From: Clostridium sp. Marseille-P3244
GTDB lineage: Bacteria; Bacillota; Clostridia; Lachnospirales; Lachnospiraceae
Length of the DNA: 64,000 nucleotides
Direction of reading: 5' to 3'
NCBI RefSeq assembly: GCF_900120155.1
Contig: NZ_LT635549.1
Coordinates: 682,001-746,000 of the forward strand
The position numbers were made by a program, and so were the translations under genes. Under the pieces are notes generated by a model, which searched no databases, was not told where the DNA came from, and saw only the letters and a program-made list of their open reading frames with translations. Of the stretch, positions 33,172 to 41,475 are shown one piece after another; within the stretch, counting starts at the first letter, position 1; the number at the start of each line of letters is the position of its first letter.

Positions 33172-34569
33172 ATGAAACGGATATCTCTGAAATTTAAACT
33201 GACGTTATTATATACATTCTTTATGGCGCTCTTAACCTGCGCGGCGCTGGCTATTCTGTTTTCTCTGAGCAGCCGGGAGATTCTTTCTTCAACCCAGAAT
33301 AAGCTGGAACAGAGAGTGCAGAACAGTGTCGACGACCTGGATTATAAGGACGGAGAGCTGCAGGTGGATTCGGATTTTTATTCAGTAAACCGGGATGTCT
33401 ATCTGTCACTGTATGACAGCGACATGTATTTTCTGTATGGGAAGGTGCCCTATGGATTTAATCAGAGTCCGGAGATTTCAGACGGCGAGACAAGGACGAT
33501 CCGGGATGGGAATAAAGAGTGGTATGTGTATGATATGTCTTTCCGTCTGACCTCGGATTACACGGTCTATGTCCGGGGGATAACTTCTGTGACGGAAGCA
33601 GAGGAGAGTTTTACTGTCACACTGCGGTTCGCGCTGATCCTTTTGCCGTTGATGGTACTGGCGACAGCGTTCATCGGATACCGTTTTACCCGAAGGACAC
33701 TCCTGCCGGTCCGGCGGATCACAAAGACAGTTCAGAAGATACGGTCAGACGCGGATCTTTCCAGGCGGATCGGCCTGACAGATAACACAAAACCAGAGGA
33801 AGGAAAAGAACGGGATGAGATTTATGTCCTTGCGGGGACGTTTGATGATATGCTTTCAGAGCTGGAAGAGGTGTTTGACCGGGAAAAACAGTTTACATCG
33901 GATGTTTCTCATGAACTGAGGACGCCGGTCAGTGTGATTCTGGCACAATGCGGCGCTCTTCTGAAAGACAGGTCTTTGACAGAGGAACAGAAGAGACAGA
34001 TCGAGTTGATTGAAAGAAAAGCAAAGGGAATGTCAGAAATGATTTCCCAGCTGCTGTTTTTATCCAGAGCAGATCAGGGACGGCAGCCTTTGAGCAAAGA
34101 GTGGCTGAACCTGAGCGAACTTACGGAGATGACAGTGGAGGAGCAGCAGATACTTTCGGATGAAGATGGCAGAGGCATCAGGATCGAGACGCAGATCCGC
34201 CCGGATATTTATGCGTGGGTGGATGAGACATTCTATATCAGAATCTTTACAAATCTGATCTCAAACGCCCGCCGTTACAGCAGGGACCACGGCCGGGTGG
34301 AGGTTATGCTTGCTTCCGATAAAAAAGAAGTGACAGGCGTGGTGCAGGATTACGGGACTGGGATTTCGGAAGAGGCTCTCCCCCATATCTGGGAACGTTT
34401 TTACCGGGCAGACTCTTCCAGGGCAGAGGGAAGCCGGGAGGGACATTCAGGCCTGGGGCTGTCCATGGTGAAATGGATGGTGGAAGCCCACGGAGGAAAT
34501 GTAGAGGTCCAGAGCAGAGAAGGGGAGGGAAGTCGTTTTGTGGTCCGTATCCCGGTCGGCAGCGAATAA
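33172..34569 (+). CDS. Sensor histidine kinase
   Basis: 465 residues. Transmembrane helices near residues 8-30 and 148-170 enclose an extracellular sensor domain of about 115 residues. A HAMP-like linker follows (RFTRRTLLPVRRITKTVQKI), then the H-box DVSHELRTPVSV with phosphorylated His at residue 247, and the ATPase domain with NLISNARRYS (N-box), DYGTGISEE (G1) and GLGLSMVKWM (G2). Partner of the upstream regulator. The accompanying PepSY lipoprotein suggests an envelope-related stimulus. Confidence 0.95.
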   Translation: MKRISLKFKLTLLYTFFMALLTCAALAILFSLSSREILSSTQNKLEQRVQNSVDDLDYKDGELQVDSDFYSVNRDVYLSLYDSDMYFLYGKVPYGFNQSPEISDGETRTIRDGNKEWYVYDMSFRLTSDYTVYVRGITSVTEAEESFTVTLRFALILLPLMVLATAFIGYRFTRRTLLPVRRITKTVQKIRSDADLSRRIGLTDNTKPEEGKERDEIYVLAGTFDDMLSELEEVFDREKQFTSDVSHELRTPVSVILAQCGALLKDRSLTEEQKRQIELIERKAKGMSEMISQLLFLSRADQGRQPLSKEWLNLSELTEMTVEEQQILSDEDGRGIRIETQIRPDIYAWVDETFYIRIFTNLISNARRYSRDHGRVEVMLASDKKEVTGVVQDYGTGISEEALPHIWERFYRADSSRAEGSREGHSGLGLSMVKWMVEAHGGNVEVQSREGEGSRFVVRIPVGSE

Positions 34570-34627
34570 GGATGGAGAAAGCAAAGGCTGCAACTGAAAT
34601 TTTGATTTTATATAAAAAAATTTTTCT

Positions 34628-34661
34628 CTTTAATGTTTCTTTAATCTTTGCCCGGTATATT
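34628..34661 (+). promoter_or_regulatory. Direct repeats and -10 upstream of the PepSY lipoprotein gene
   Basis: Two CTTTAAT repeats (34628-34634, 34639-34645) are spaced 11 bp apart, one helical turn, directly ahead of TATATT (34656-34661). Such spacing with TTTAAT half-sites is typical for OmpR-type activation replacing a -35 element. It suggests that the lipoprotein is a target of this two-component system. Confidence 0.6.
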
Positions 34662-34721
34662 GATATCAGCAAAAGCAAATCAATAGAAATATATAAAAAA
34701 GAAATGAAGGGAGAAATCAAA

Positions 34722-35366
34722 ATGAAAAAATTAGCGGCAGCGATAATCGCAGTGGCAGCAGCAGGTATGTTTACAGGGTGTGGTATTTTCGGGGGAAATG
34801 ATATTGGAAGAGACGAAGCTCTTCAAGTGGCACTTGATGATGCAGGCGTGGATGAGGCCGACACCACCAGGCTGAAAGTATCCGAAGACCGGGATGACGG
34901 CAGAAAAGTTTACGAGATTCAGTTTGACGCCGGAGACAGAGAATATGATTATGAGATCCAGGCATCCGACGGAAGAATTTTAAGCGCGGATACAGAGATG
35001 ATCGCACAGGGACAGAATTCCGGTTCCCAGAATAATACTTCCGGCGGACAGAGCACGGATACGGCGCAGGATTCCGGAAGTACGCAGAACAGCACCCAGG
35101 ATCAGTCAGGGAGCGGGAATGCACAGAGTACACAGAATAATGCAGGTACAAATACCGCGAATGTAGCGATTACGCTTGAGCAGGCGACTGCTATCGCTCT
35201 TGAAAGGGTACCGGGAGCTACGGACCAGGATATCCGCATCAGTCTTGATAACGATGACGGCATACAGAAATACGAGGGGGATATCATATACGATCAGAAG
35301 GAATATGATTTTGAGATTGACGCCAATACAGGAACTATTCTCGAGTGGAGCGAAGAACGGGTATAA
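34722..35366 (+). CDS. PepSY-domain lipoprotein
   Basis: 214 residues. The signal peptide ends in a lipobox FTGC, acylated Cys20. Two PepSY domains (about residues 28-90 and 150-210), each ending in a D(A/G)xTGxIL-like turn (SDGRILS, NTGTILEW), flank a Gln/Ser/Asn-rich linker. PepSY domains are thought to inhibit peptidases or sense envelope state. ATG at 34722 follows AAGGGAG. Its last 22 bp, including the stop, belong to the 119-bp direct repeat of the IS1634-family element, which inserted 97 bp after the stop. Confidence 0.9.
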   Translation: MKKLAAAIIAVAAAGMFTGCGIFGGNDIGRDEALQVALDDAGVDEADTTRLKVSEDRDDGRKVYEIQFDAGDREYDYEIQASDGRILSADTEMIAQGQNSGSQNNTSGGQSTDTAQDSGSTQNSTQDQSGSGNAQSTQNNAGTNTANVAITLEQATAIALERVPGATDQDIRISLDNDDGIQKYEGDIIYDQKEYDFEIDANTGTILEWSEERV

Positions 35367-35463
35367 AGTACAAAATTAAAGGGCAGCAGGCGGATACTGA
35401 TACCCGGAAAGGGGTGGCAGATATAAGAAAATATTTGACGTATCAGGGGAATTTTGGTATAAT
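35345..35463 (+). repeat. Left 119-bp direct repeat flanking the IS1634-family element
   Basis: Identical over 119 bp to 37426-37544. It includes the 3' end of the lipoprotein gene and a complete promoter (TTGACG 35435-35440, TATAAT 35458-35463) that now fires into the IS. Confidence 0.96.
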
Positions 35464-37425
35464 CCCATTTTTGACAGTTGAAAAGAAAAAATGAGTGCCA
35501 CAATCCTTGAAAATACTGGGGTTGTGGCACTTTTTGCTCTATACTTGAAATATAGTAATGTTTTATCTTCGCTTACTTTTTTTCTGGATCTCTTTCATTT
35601 TGCGTTTTGTTATAAATTGATAGTCTGTACGGAAGCCACATACATCATGAAGGTCATCCGTGATCCTTTGACGTTCATATACCGGCATAAAACCTTGTTC
35701 TTCTATATCGGCAAACTTCATGCTGCGCAGTACGTGCAGCAGCTGCTCTGTAGTACAGGGATTTTTTAATGTCTTTTTCAGCATCCGGAAATGCAGCAAA
35801 GCTAAAAAGCAGATGAGGAAATGGGCTTTTATCCGATCTTCACGGCTTACATAAACAGGCCTTGCGTCAAAGTCTGTTTTCATGGTCCGAAAGCAGTCTT
35901 CAATCTGCCATCTGCCTTCACTGACTTTCAGGATGTCTGCTACATCATCATCTAACAGGTCGGTACAGACGGCATAAAGCCCGTCATACTTTTCTTCTTC
36001 TGCGATCTTCTCGGGATCAAGATAGTAATGGATTTCCGCTTTTTCTCCTTCTTTTGTTGTTGCGATCTTATTTACGAACCTTGCAGGATCGTTGGGATTT
36101 TTTCGCTGCCTTTTCAAAGAGCCGCTGGCAACCATTTTTTCAGCACGGCTGACCTGCTCGGCACGGACAGCCTTCTGGTATGCGGCATATTTGGGGGAAT
36201 AGGTTATGATCAGACGCTGATGGAGTTTCTTTGTAGTGTACGGTTCATCTTTATAAAAAAGGCCTTGTTTATCATCATCAGAAAGCTTCGTGATATCAAC
36301 AGGGGAATCATCTGACAGACGTTTAAATCCTTTGGTGTCCAGGGCCCATTCCCGATCCTCTGCCGGAAGTTTTTTGATAGACTGTGTCACAATAAATGCA
36401 CGCTGTCCAAGATGGTTGAAGGCTCGATTATCTTCAGAAGCCAGTCCGGCATCGCTGCAATAGATAAATTTCTGACAGCCGAACTGCTGAAGGATCTTTG
36501 TTTCCAGGGGCTTTAAGGACTTCTGCTCATTCTGATTGCCTGGGAAAAGAGAAAAAGCTAATGGAAGCCCATCTCCATCGGTAAACAGTCCCATCTGAAT
36601 GATAGGATTGGGTCTGTGTTCTTTGCTCTTTCCATACTTTTTATCACCGTCTTCCTGCTCGGTTTCGAAATAGTAGTTTGTACAATCATAATAAAGCACT
36701 TTATCGTTTCTGTTCCCCATGAAAAAACTGTTCTTGTAAACTTCGGCCTGAATAAAATCGCTTTCTTTTGCGAGAACAGAAAGCGCGCGGTAGACATCAT
36801 GAAGTTCATAAGTTGGTGCCTCCAGGAATTGCTGTGCAGCCTTGAAAGAAGAAGTTTTGCTGGAAGGCTCCAGGACTCTGGTATAGATCAGATCCGAGAG
36901 AATCGCATTCAGGTCATATTTAAATTTGTAACGATATCTGATCTTTCGGCAGATGGAATCCATCTTCAGACCATAATAAACAGACTGGAGGAAGAGATAA
37001 CCGCCGGTAAAAAGTTTTTTTCTGTTATAGTCCATGAGCCTGTTAGAATGGAAAGGGATCGTAACAACTGCATCTTCCGTTTCTTTTTTATATTTTTCTG
37101 TTTCGATTCTTGCCTGTTCTTTTGCCCACGCCATGACGCCATCCCGGTCGGTGCCAAGACGTTCCGATAATTCGGCCAGGGTACCCAGTTTTTTAATTGT
37201 GGTAGAAGTGCTCTTACCCTGGGCATTTGTATAGGATTTTGTAATGTAAAAGGATTCGGAATTTTTTGATTTAGATGTAGTAACACGCATTGAAATCACC
37301 TCTATAATAATTATATCATATATCACTATATATTACTAGATAGTAAAACAAAAAATTTGACAAAAAAAGTACAGGCTCTATGCGGCCTGTAAGCACTTTT
37401 TTAATTATGCAACTGTCAAACTCCC
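35464..37425 (-). mobile_element. IS1634-family insertion sequence, 1962 bp, with 119-bp target duplication
   Basis: The limits follow from the flanking direct repeats. Both ends carry TTTGACAGTTG in inverted orientation a few bases in from the boundary. The family is known for unusually long and variable target duplications, first noted for IS1634 in Mycoplasma mycoides. The transposase gene is intact. Because repeat copies are identical, the insertion is probably recent. The ancestral sequence would be lipoprotein gene, promoter, tRNA-Cys without interruption. Confidence 0.92.
35563..37290 (-). CDS. IS1634-family transposase
   Basis: 575 residues. The DDE-type catalytic core is visible in VLYYDCTNYYFE (first Asp), YCSDAGLASED (second Asp) and the C-terminal EGRWQIEDCFRTMK (Glu). 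An N-terminal helix-turn-helix-like segment recognises ends. The ATG at 37290 follows GAGGTGA with normal spacing; a longer frame to 37326 lacks this. No disruption is seen, so the element may be active. Confidence 0.93.
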   Translation of the reverse strand: MRVTTSKSKNSESFYITKSYTNAQGKSTSTTIKKLGTLAELSERLGTDRDGVMAWAKEQARIETEKYKKETEDAVVTIPFHSNRLMDYNRKKLFTGGYLFLQSVYYGLKMDSICRKIRYRYKFKYDLNAILSDLIYTRVLEPSSKTSSFKAAQQFLEAPTYELHDVYRALSVLAKESDFIQAEVYKNSFFMGNRNDKVLYYDCTNYYFETEQEDGDKKYGKSKEHRPNPIIQMGLFTDGDGLPLAFSLFPGNQNEQKSLKPLETKILQQFGCQKFIYCSDAGLASEDNRAFNHLGQRAFIVTQSIKKLPAEDREWALDTKGFKRLSDDSPVDITKLSDDDKQGLFYKDEPYTTKKLHQRLIITYSPKYAAYQKAVRAEQVSRAEKMVASGSLKRQRKNPNDPARFVNKIATTKEGEKAEIHYYLDPEKIAEEEKYDGLYAVCTDLLDDDVADILKVSEGRWQIEDCFRTMKTDFDARPVYVSREDRIKAHFLICFLALLHFRMLKKTLKNPCTTEQLLHVLRSMKFADIEEQGFMPVYERQRITDDLHDVCGFRTDYQFITKRKMKEIQKKSKRR

Positions 37426-37544
37426 GTGGAGCGAAGAACGGGTATAAAGTACAAAATTAAAGGGCAGCAGGCGGATACTGATACCCGGAAAGGGGTGGCA
37501 GATATAAGAAAATATTTGACGTATCAGGGGAATTTTGGTATAAT
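37426..37544 (+). repeat. Right 119-bp direct repeat, carrying the tRNA promoter
   Basis: Second copy of 35345-35463. It contains a non-coding duplicate of the last 22 bp of the lipoprotein gene and ends exactly with the TATAAT box. Confidence 0.96.
37516..37544 (+). promoter_or_regulatory. Promoter of tRNA-Cys
   Basis: TTGACG (37516-37521), 17 bp, TATAAT (37539-37544). It lies about 77 bp before the tRNA and is the only strong promoter in front of it. Confidence 0.8.
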
Positions 37545-37620
37545 TCAGAGGATGCACGAATAGAATACTTAATGCATCAATGTCAGTGCCTGGAGACCAG
37601 GCGCTGAGTGCCCGCTGCAT

Positions 37621-37692
37621 GGCGCAGTAGCCAAGTGGTAAGGCGTGGGTCTGCAACACCCTGATTCACCGGTTCAAATCCGGTCTGCGCCT
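37621..37692 (+). tRNA. tRNA-Cys (anticodon GCA)
   Basis: The acceptor stem GGCGCAG pairs with CTGCGCC, discriminator base U, the T arm contains GGTTCAAATCC and the anticodon GCA is at 37653-37655. CCA is not encoded, consistent with the cca gene found at 49213. U at the discriminator position is the usual identity element for cysteine. Confidence 0.96.
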
Positions 37693-37697
37693 CTTAG

Positions 37698-37732
37698 TAA
37701 CCTGGGAAACGCTGTTTTCCAGGTTATTTTTT
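37698..37732 (+). terminator. Terminator after tRNA-Cys
   Basis: A stem of about 11 bp (TAACCTGGGAAA with TTTTCCAGGTTA) and then six T, 6 bp after the tRNA. Confidence 0.85.
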
Positions 37733-37741
37733 GTATAAAGA

Positions 37742-38451
37742 AAACCACGCGATAGTCGCGTGGTTCCATAAAAGCTTTAGCGGTGTATTCAGAAATAAAA
37801 CTCCTAATGTGTATAATAAAAACGTGACCTGCCAGTTACGTAAATAAAAACACATTAGGAGGACCGTATAATGTCAGAACAAAATACAGACGTAAAAAGC
37901 TTAGCACATACAAAATGGAATTGCAAATATCATGTGGTGTTTGCTCCGAAATATCGAAGGAAAGTATTTTTTAATGAAAAGAAAGAAGCAATTCGGGAAA
38001 TTATTAGAACACTGTGTCAATGGAAGGGCGTTGAGATAATCGAAGGAGAAATCTGTCCGGACCATATCCATTTACTTCTGAGTATCCCGCCCAAAATGAG
38101 CGTTTCGGGATTCATGGGATATTTAAAGGGAAAGAGCAGTCTCATGATATTTCAAAGATTCGGAAATATGAAATTTGCATACCGAAACCGCGAGTTTTGG
38201 TGCAAGGGATACTATGTCGATACAGTAGGAAAGAACACTGCAGCAATAAGAAGTTATATAGCCAACCAACTAAAGCAAGATAGGGAAATGGACCAGATTA
38301 GTCTATTTGATCCGAGAGACCCGTTTACGGGTAGCAAGTAATCCTGCGCGTGGCTGGCAGGCCAATAGAGAACGCACTTGTGCGTGGCTAGTAGTATTAG
38401 GGCTATGCCCGAAAATGAAAAACCACCCGCTGTGGTGTGCTACCCGTCAAG
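37742..38451 (+). mobile_element. IS200-type (IS200/IS605 family) insertion sequence
   Basis: The left subterminal hairpin has a 10-bp stem with TAG loop (37742-37764). The right hairpin is ACCAC-CCGCT-GTGGT (38422-38436), followed by TCAA, a tetranucleotide used for right-end cleavage in this family. Only the single-strand Y1 transposase is encoded, no TnpB. The exact ends are uncertain by some bases, and the right end overlaps the left repeat of the IS3-family element. Confidence 0.8.
37871..38341 (+). CDS. tnpA: IS200-type Y1 transposase (TnpA)
   Basis: 156 residues, the size of IS200/IS605 TnpA. The HUH motif is in PDHIHLLLSI, and the catalytic Tyr is in IRSYIANQ near the C-terminus, after the family segment KGYYVDTVGKN. 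The N-terminus KYHVVFAPKYRRKV is highly typical. AGGAGG precedes the ATG. The enzyme moves single-stranded DNA during replication and leaves no target duplication. Confidence 0.95.
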   Translation: MSEQNTDVKSLAHTKWNCKYHVVFAPKYRRKVFFNEKKEAIREIIRTLCQWKGVEIIEGEICPDHIHLLLSIPPKMSVSGFMGYLKGKSSLMIFQRFGNMKFAYRNREFWCKGYYVDTVGKNTAAIRSYIANQLKQDREMDQISLFDPRDPFTGSK

Positions 38452-38510
38452 AGGACAATGAAAAATAATAAATTTTTCTCCGTCAGCCTATTAACCGGCT
38501 GGCGGTATTT

Positions 38511-39335
38511 TTATGCTGCCTTCAATGTAAGTTCATGAAAGGCCATTGGTGTCATTATATGTAACTTGCGCTGCAGGCGTCGGTTGTTATAGTATTCAAT
38601 ATAGTCTTGGATGCTTTGGATCAATTCTTCTCTTGATGTAAAGCGTTTTCCATAATACATTTCCCGTTTTATGATTCCCCAAAATCCTTCCATTGGTCCA
38701 TTGTCAATACAGTGTGCAACTCTGGACATGCTTTGTTTCATATGACGTTTCTTCAGCCGACTATAAAATGCCTGACTGGTATATTGGAATCCCCGGTCCG
38801 AATGAAAAAGCGGATGCGCATCAGGCTCTGCTTTTATCGCCTGATCAAAGGTATCCATAACAAGAGCAGTATCATTGTGAGCACTGATCTTATACGAGAC
38901 AATCCTGCGATCGCACAGATCAAGGATTGCACTTAAATAAATTTTGTGTACTTCTACCCCTATATAATATTTGAACTCTGTTACATCTGTCAGCCATTTT
39001 TCATTCGGTCTGTCCGCATGAAATTCCCGATGAAGAAAGTTTTTCGCAATATGGGCAGGATTCCGGTCTGCTTTCGTACAGCTCTTCGGCTTCCATTTGA
39101 TAGATGACTGTATTCCGATTTTGCGGCAGATTCTCAAGATTCTCTTATCATTGGCAGGAATTCCATAATATACAGCCAGTTCATCTCGGATCCGTCGATA
39201 GCCCATATCTGGATGCAGCCGGTGTATTTCCCTGATCATATCGGCAATCTGTTCATTCCTGATCTCATTGTCGCTTTTGGGATGTCTCAGCCAGCGATAA
39301 TAGGCAGAACGAGTGATTCCAAGGTATCGACACAT
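38511..39335 (-). CDS. IS3-family transposase OrfB (integrase domain)
   Basis: 274 residues from the first ATG. An HTH_21-type N-terminal segment (RRIRDELAVYYGI) and an rve integrase core with the catalytic triad Asp (KWLTDVTEF), Asp (HSDRGFQY) and Glu (NGPMEGFWGIIK). It is most likely made mainly as an OrfAB fusion by -1 frameshifting at 39439-39446. The frame is open from the slip site into this ATG. Confidence 0.93.
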   Translation of the reverse strand: MCRYLGITRSAYYRWLRHPKSDNEIRNEQIADMIREIHRLHPDMGYRRIRDELAVYYGIPANDKRILRICRKIGIQSSIKWKPKSCTKADRNPAHIAKNFLHREFHADRPNEKWLTDVTEFKYYIGVEVHKIYLSAILDLCDRRIVSYKISAHNDTALVMDTFDQAIKAEPDAHPLFHSDRGFQYTSQAFYSRLKKRHMKQSMSRVAHCIDNGPMEGFWGIIKREMYYGKRFTSREELIQSIQDYIEYYNNRRLQRKLHIMTPMAFHELTLKAA

Positions 39336-39403
39336 TTGTTTGACTGGATATCCTTTTGATTCGGACAGTTCCCTGATTGCCTGATATTCACATAATTTAT
39401 GTA

Positions 39404-40090
39404 TTAAAGAAAGCGATCCCTCCTTTCTAATTCCCTTACTTTTTTTAACAGGTCATTCTCCATCTGTAAGTCTTTATTTTTACGTTCCAGCTCTGCGATA
39501 CGGTCTCGTAATTCTTCTTCCGGAGTGCGGCTTGGCTTAGAGCCGATGCGCCTGCCTCTCCTGTCTTCCAAACCGGCACTTCCCATCTTTTCATACCGCT
39601 CCACCCAATTTCGGACCTGCTGATAGGAGCAATCATACTTCAAGGCCATTGCTCCATAATTCCGGTCATGGTCAAGACAGTCTTTTACAATGCAGATCCG
39701 TTCCTCCAGTGTTGTTTTTCTTGCTTTCTTCATAGCGCTACCTCCGGTAAGTTCTTTTAATTCCTTACCTTCATTATACGCCTTGATCCAACTTAATAGT
39801 TGAGGATGCTGTCGGATTCTGAACCTTGCACATATTTCATCTAACGATCCCTCTCCGGAGAGGTACGCATGAACTGCCTGCAATTTCAATTCTTTTGAGT
39901 ACCGTTTATTTGTTTGAAGGGCCAGGAAACCTTCTGGTCCTTCTGTCTTATAGATTCTGATCCAATCCTGAACACTCCGCTTATTTACACCGCACATTTT
40001 TGCAGCGCCTTTTTGGCTAAGTTCTCCGTTCAGGTACTGTTCTACGATTTCTACCTTTTTTGCTGCATCAATTTTACTTTTTCTGGACAT
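39404..40090 (-). CDS. IS3-family OrfA (helix-turn-helix protein)
   Basis: 228 residues, at the long end for OrfA. Two helix-turn-helix units (LSQKGAAKMCGVNKRSVQDW and YGAMALKYDCSYQQVRNW) and a C-terminal Leu-zipper-like coiled coil (ELRDRIAELERKNKDLQMEN) that serves for multimerisation. It ends 13 codons after an A7G slippery run. It binds the element ends and dampens transposition when made alone. Confidence 0.92.
   Translation of the reverse strand: MSRKSKIDAAKKVEIVEQYLNGELSQKGAAKMCGVNKRSVQDWIRIYKTEGPEGFLALQTNKRYSKELKLQAVHAYLSGEGSLDEICARFRIRQHPQLLSWIKAYNEGKELKELTGGSAMKKARKTTLEERICIVKDCLDHDRNYGAMALKYDCSYQQVRNWVERYEKMGSAGLEDRRGRRIGSKPSRTPEEELRDRIAELERKNKDLQMENDLLKKVRELERRDRFL
39439..39446 (-). 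promoter_or_regulatory. Programmed -1 frameshift site (A7G) of the IS3-family element
   Basis: On the minus strand seven A are followed by G within TTA-AAA-AAA-GTA of orfA. A one-base backward slip continues as KSKGIRKEG and stays open into orfB, giving the OrfAB transposase. Confidence 0.85.
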
Positions 40091-40210
40091 AAAATACCCC
40101 CAAGTAGGTTTTTTTATTTTTGTGTCCTACTTGAGGGTATCATATCACTGTGCGGGTGGATGTTTATTGCTGTTTTACATAATAGGCAGAAAAAAAGGAG
40201 GAAAATGTCA

Positions 40211-40732
40211 ATGATACTCGAGACAGAACGGCTGTATCTGAGAGAACTGACACAGGCGGATTATAAAGATCTGTGTAAGATCCTGCAGGATGAGGAGACC
40301 ATGTATGCCTATGAAGGAGCGTTCAGTGACCGGGAGGTCAGGGAATGGCTGGACCGGCAGATATCCCGTTATCGGCGATGGGGTTTCGGCCTGTGGGCGG
40401 TGGTATTAAAAGAATCAGGAGAGGTGATCGGTCAGTGCGGCCTGACCATGCAGCCATGGAAGGGGAGAGAAGTACTTGAAATCGGATATCTTTTTCAAAG
40501 AGCGTACTGGCATCAGGGCTACGCGACGGAAGCTGCCCGGGCCTGCAGGAAATATGCTTTTGAGGAGCTGGATGCCGGAGAGGTCTGTTCAATTATCAGA
40601 GATACCAATACTGCCTCTCAGAAGGTGGCGCTCCGAAACGGCATGACGGCAGCCGACCGATGGACAAAACATTACCGGGGTGTGGATATGCCCCATGACC
40701 GTTATGTAGCGGTCAGAGAGGAGGACGCTTGA
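40211..40732 (+). CDS. GNAT acetyltransferase (RimJ/RimL-like)
   Basis: 173 residues. It opens with ILETERLYLRELTQADY, characteristic of the RimJ/L-like GNAT group, and the acetyl-CoA loop is at QRAYWHQGYATEAA, with SQKVALRNGM in motif B. ATG at 40211 is chosen, 8 bases after AAGGAGG; the ATG at 40205 is too close. It starts only 69 bp from the IS3-family right end, so its original promoter may be displaced. Substrate unknown. Confidence 0.9.
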   Translation: MILETERLYLRELTQADYKDLCKILQDEETMYAYEGAFSDREVREWLDRQISRYRRWGFGLWAVVLKESGEVIGQCGLTMQPWKGREVLEIGYLFQRAYWHQGYATEAARACRKYAFEELDAGEVCSIIRDTNTASQKVALRNGMTAADRWTKHYRGVDMPHDRYVAVREEDA

Positions 40733-40799
40733 TTTCCGGGCAGGATAGAGTATAATGAAAAAGGAACTTCGTAGAAGATAATGAGGAAGGCAGTACATT

Positions 40800-41306
40800 A
40801 TGGGAATATTGGATAATCTTACATCATCGGTCAATAAAGGGATCGCGGCGACGAACCGCGCGACGACTACAATGAAGCTGAAAGCACAGATGAACGACGC
40901 GCTTAAGAGGCGCCAGAACCTGGCCGCTCAGCTGGGAGCCAGCCTGTATGAGGCAACGAAAGATGACGAGAATCTTCGCAGGGGCCGGGAGGCGCTGTAT
41001 GACGGTATTGCGGCGTGTGACGAAGAGAGGGCGGCATATCAGGAAGAGATCGCCCGTATTGAAAGTGAGGCGCAGTCAGCGGCAGCGTCTGCGGCAACGA
41101 CGTCCTGTCCGTTCTGCGGAGCGAAGATCGGAGTCAGTGATATGTTCTGCTCCGGATGTGGAAAATCTATGGATGAGATCCGCGCGGCAGGGGCTGACCG
41201 GCAGGCGGCACCGGATGAACACACAGGGGCGGTCTGTCCGTCCTGCGGAGCGCCGGTGCTGGAGGAAGATATTTTCTGCATGAACTGCGGGAATAAATTA
41301 AAGTAG
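40800..41306 (+). CDS. Zinc-ribbon protein with N-terminal coiled coil
   Basis: 168 residues. The first 95 form a charged Ala-rich helical region, probably coiled coil (MKLKAQMNDALKRRQNLAAQ). Two C-terminal zinc ribbons follow, each CPxCGxx...CxxCG (CPFCGAKI with CSGCGK, CPSCGAPV with CMNCGN). No signal or membrane segment. The function is unknown; such proteins are common in Lachnospiraceae. AGGAAGG precedes the ATG and a terminator follows the stop. Confidence 0.85.
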   Translation: MGILDNLTSSVNKGIAATNRATTTMKLKAQMNDALKRRQNLAAQLGASLYEATKDDENLRRGREALYDGIAACDEERAAYQEEIARIESEAQSAAASAATTSCPFCGAKIGVSDMFCSGCGKSMDEIRAAGADRQAAPDEHTGAVCPSCGAPVLEEDIFCMNCGNKLK

Positions 41307-41340
41307 TAACAGAGTGCCATTTTTATGTGGGAACCGGTAA

Positions 41341-41376
41341 GGGGAGGACAGGAAGTTAAGCCTATCCTCCTCTTTT
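41341..41376 (+). terminator. Terminator after the zinc-ribbon gene
   Basis: A stem of about 12 bp with two mismatches or wobbles (GGGGAGGACAGG with CCTATCCTCCTC), a loop of 8 and TTTT. Confidence 0.75.
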
Positions 41377-41475
41377 CTCGGCGCTGTGTATGAAATTTTT
41401 GCTGTTTTAATCTTAGTAGAGCCCGGGACCAGGGACTTTAGTACTGGGAATACGGATTGGGCAGGAGGTAACATT

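Larger units (their letters stand above)
38438..40142 (-). mobile_element. IS3-family insertion sequence (IS150-like), about 1.7 kb
   Basis: Ends match as imperfect inverted repeats beginning TG(C/A)TACCC(G)TCAAG and continuing AGGACA (38438 on the left, 40142 on the right), with orfA and orfB between in the minus direction. No target duplication is visible, and the left repeat runs into the IS200-type right end, so one of the two probably inserted at the other's edge or a deletion joined them. Confidence 0.8.
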
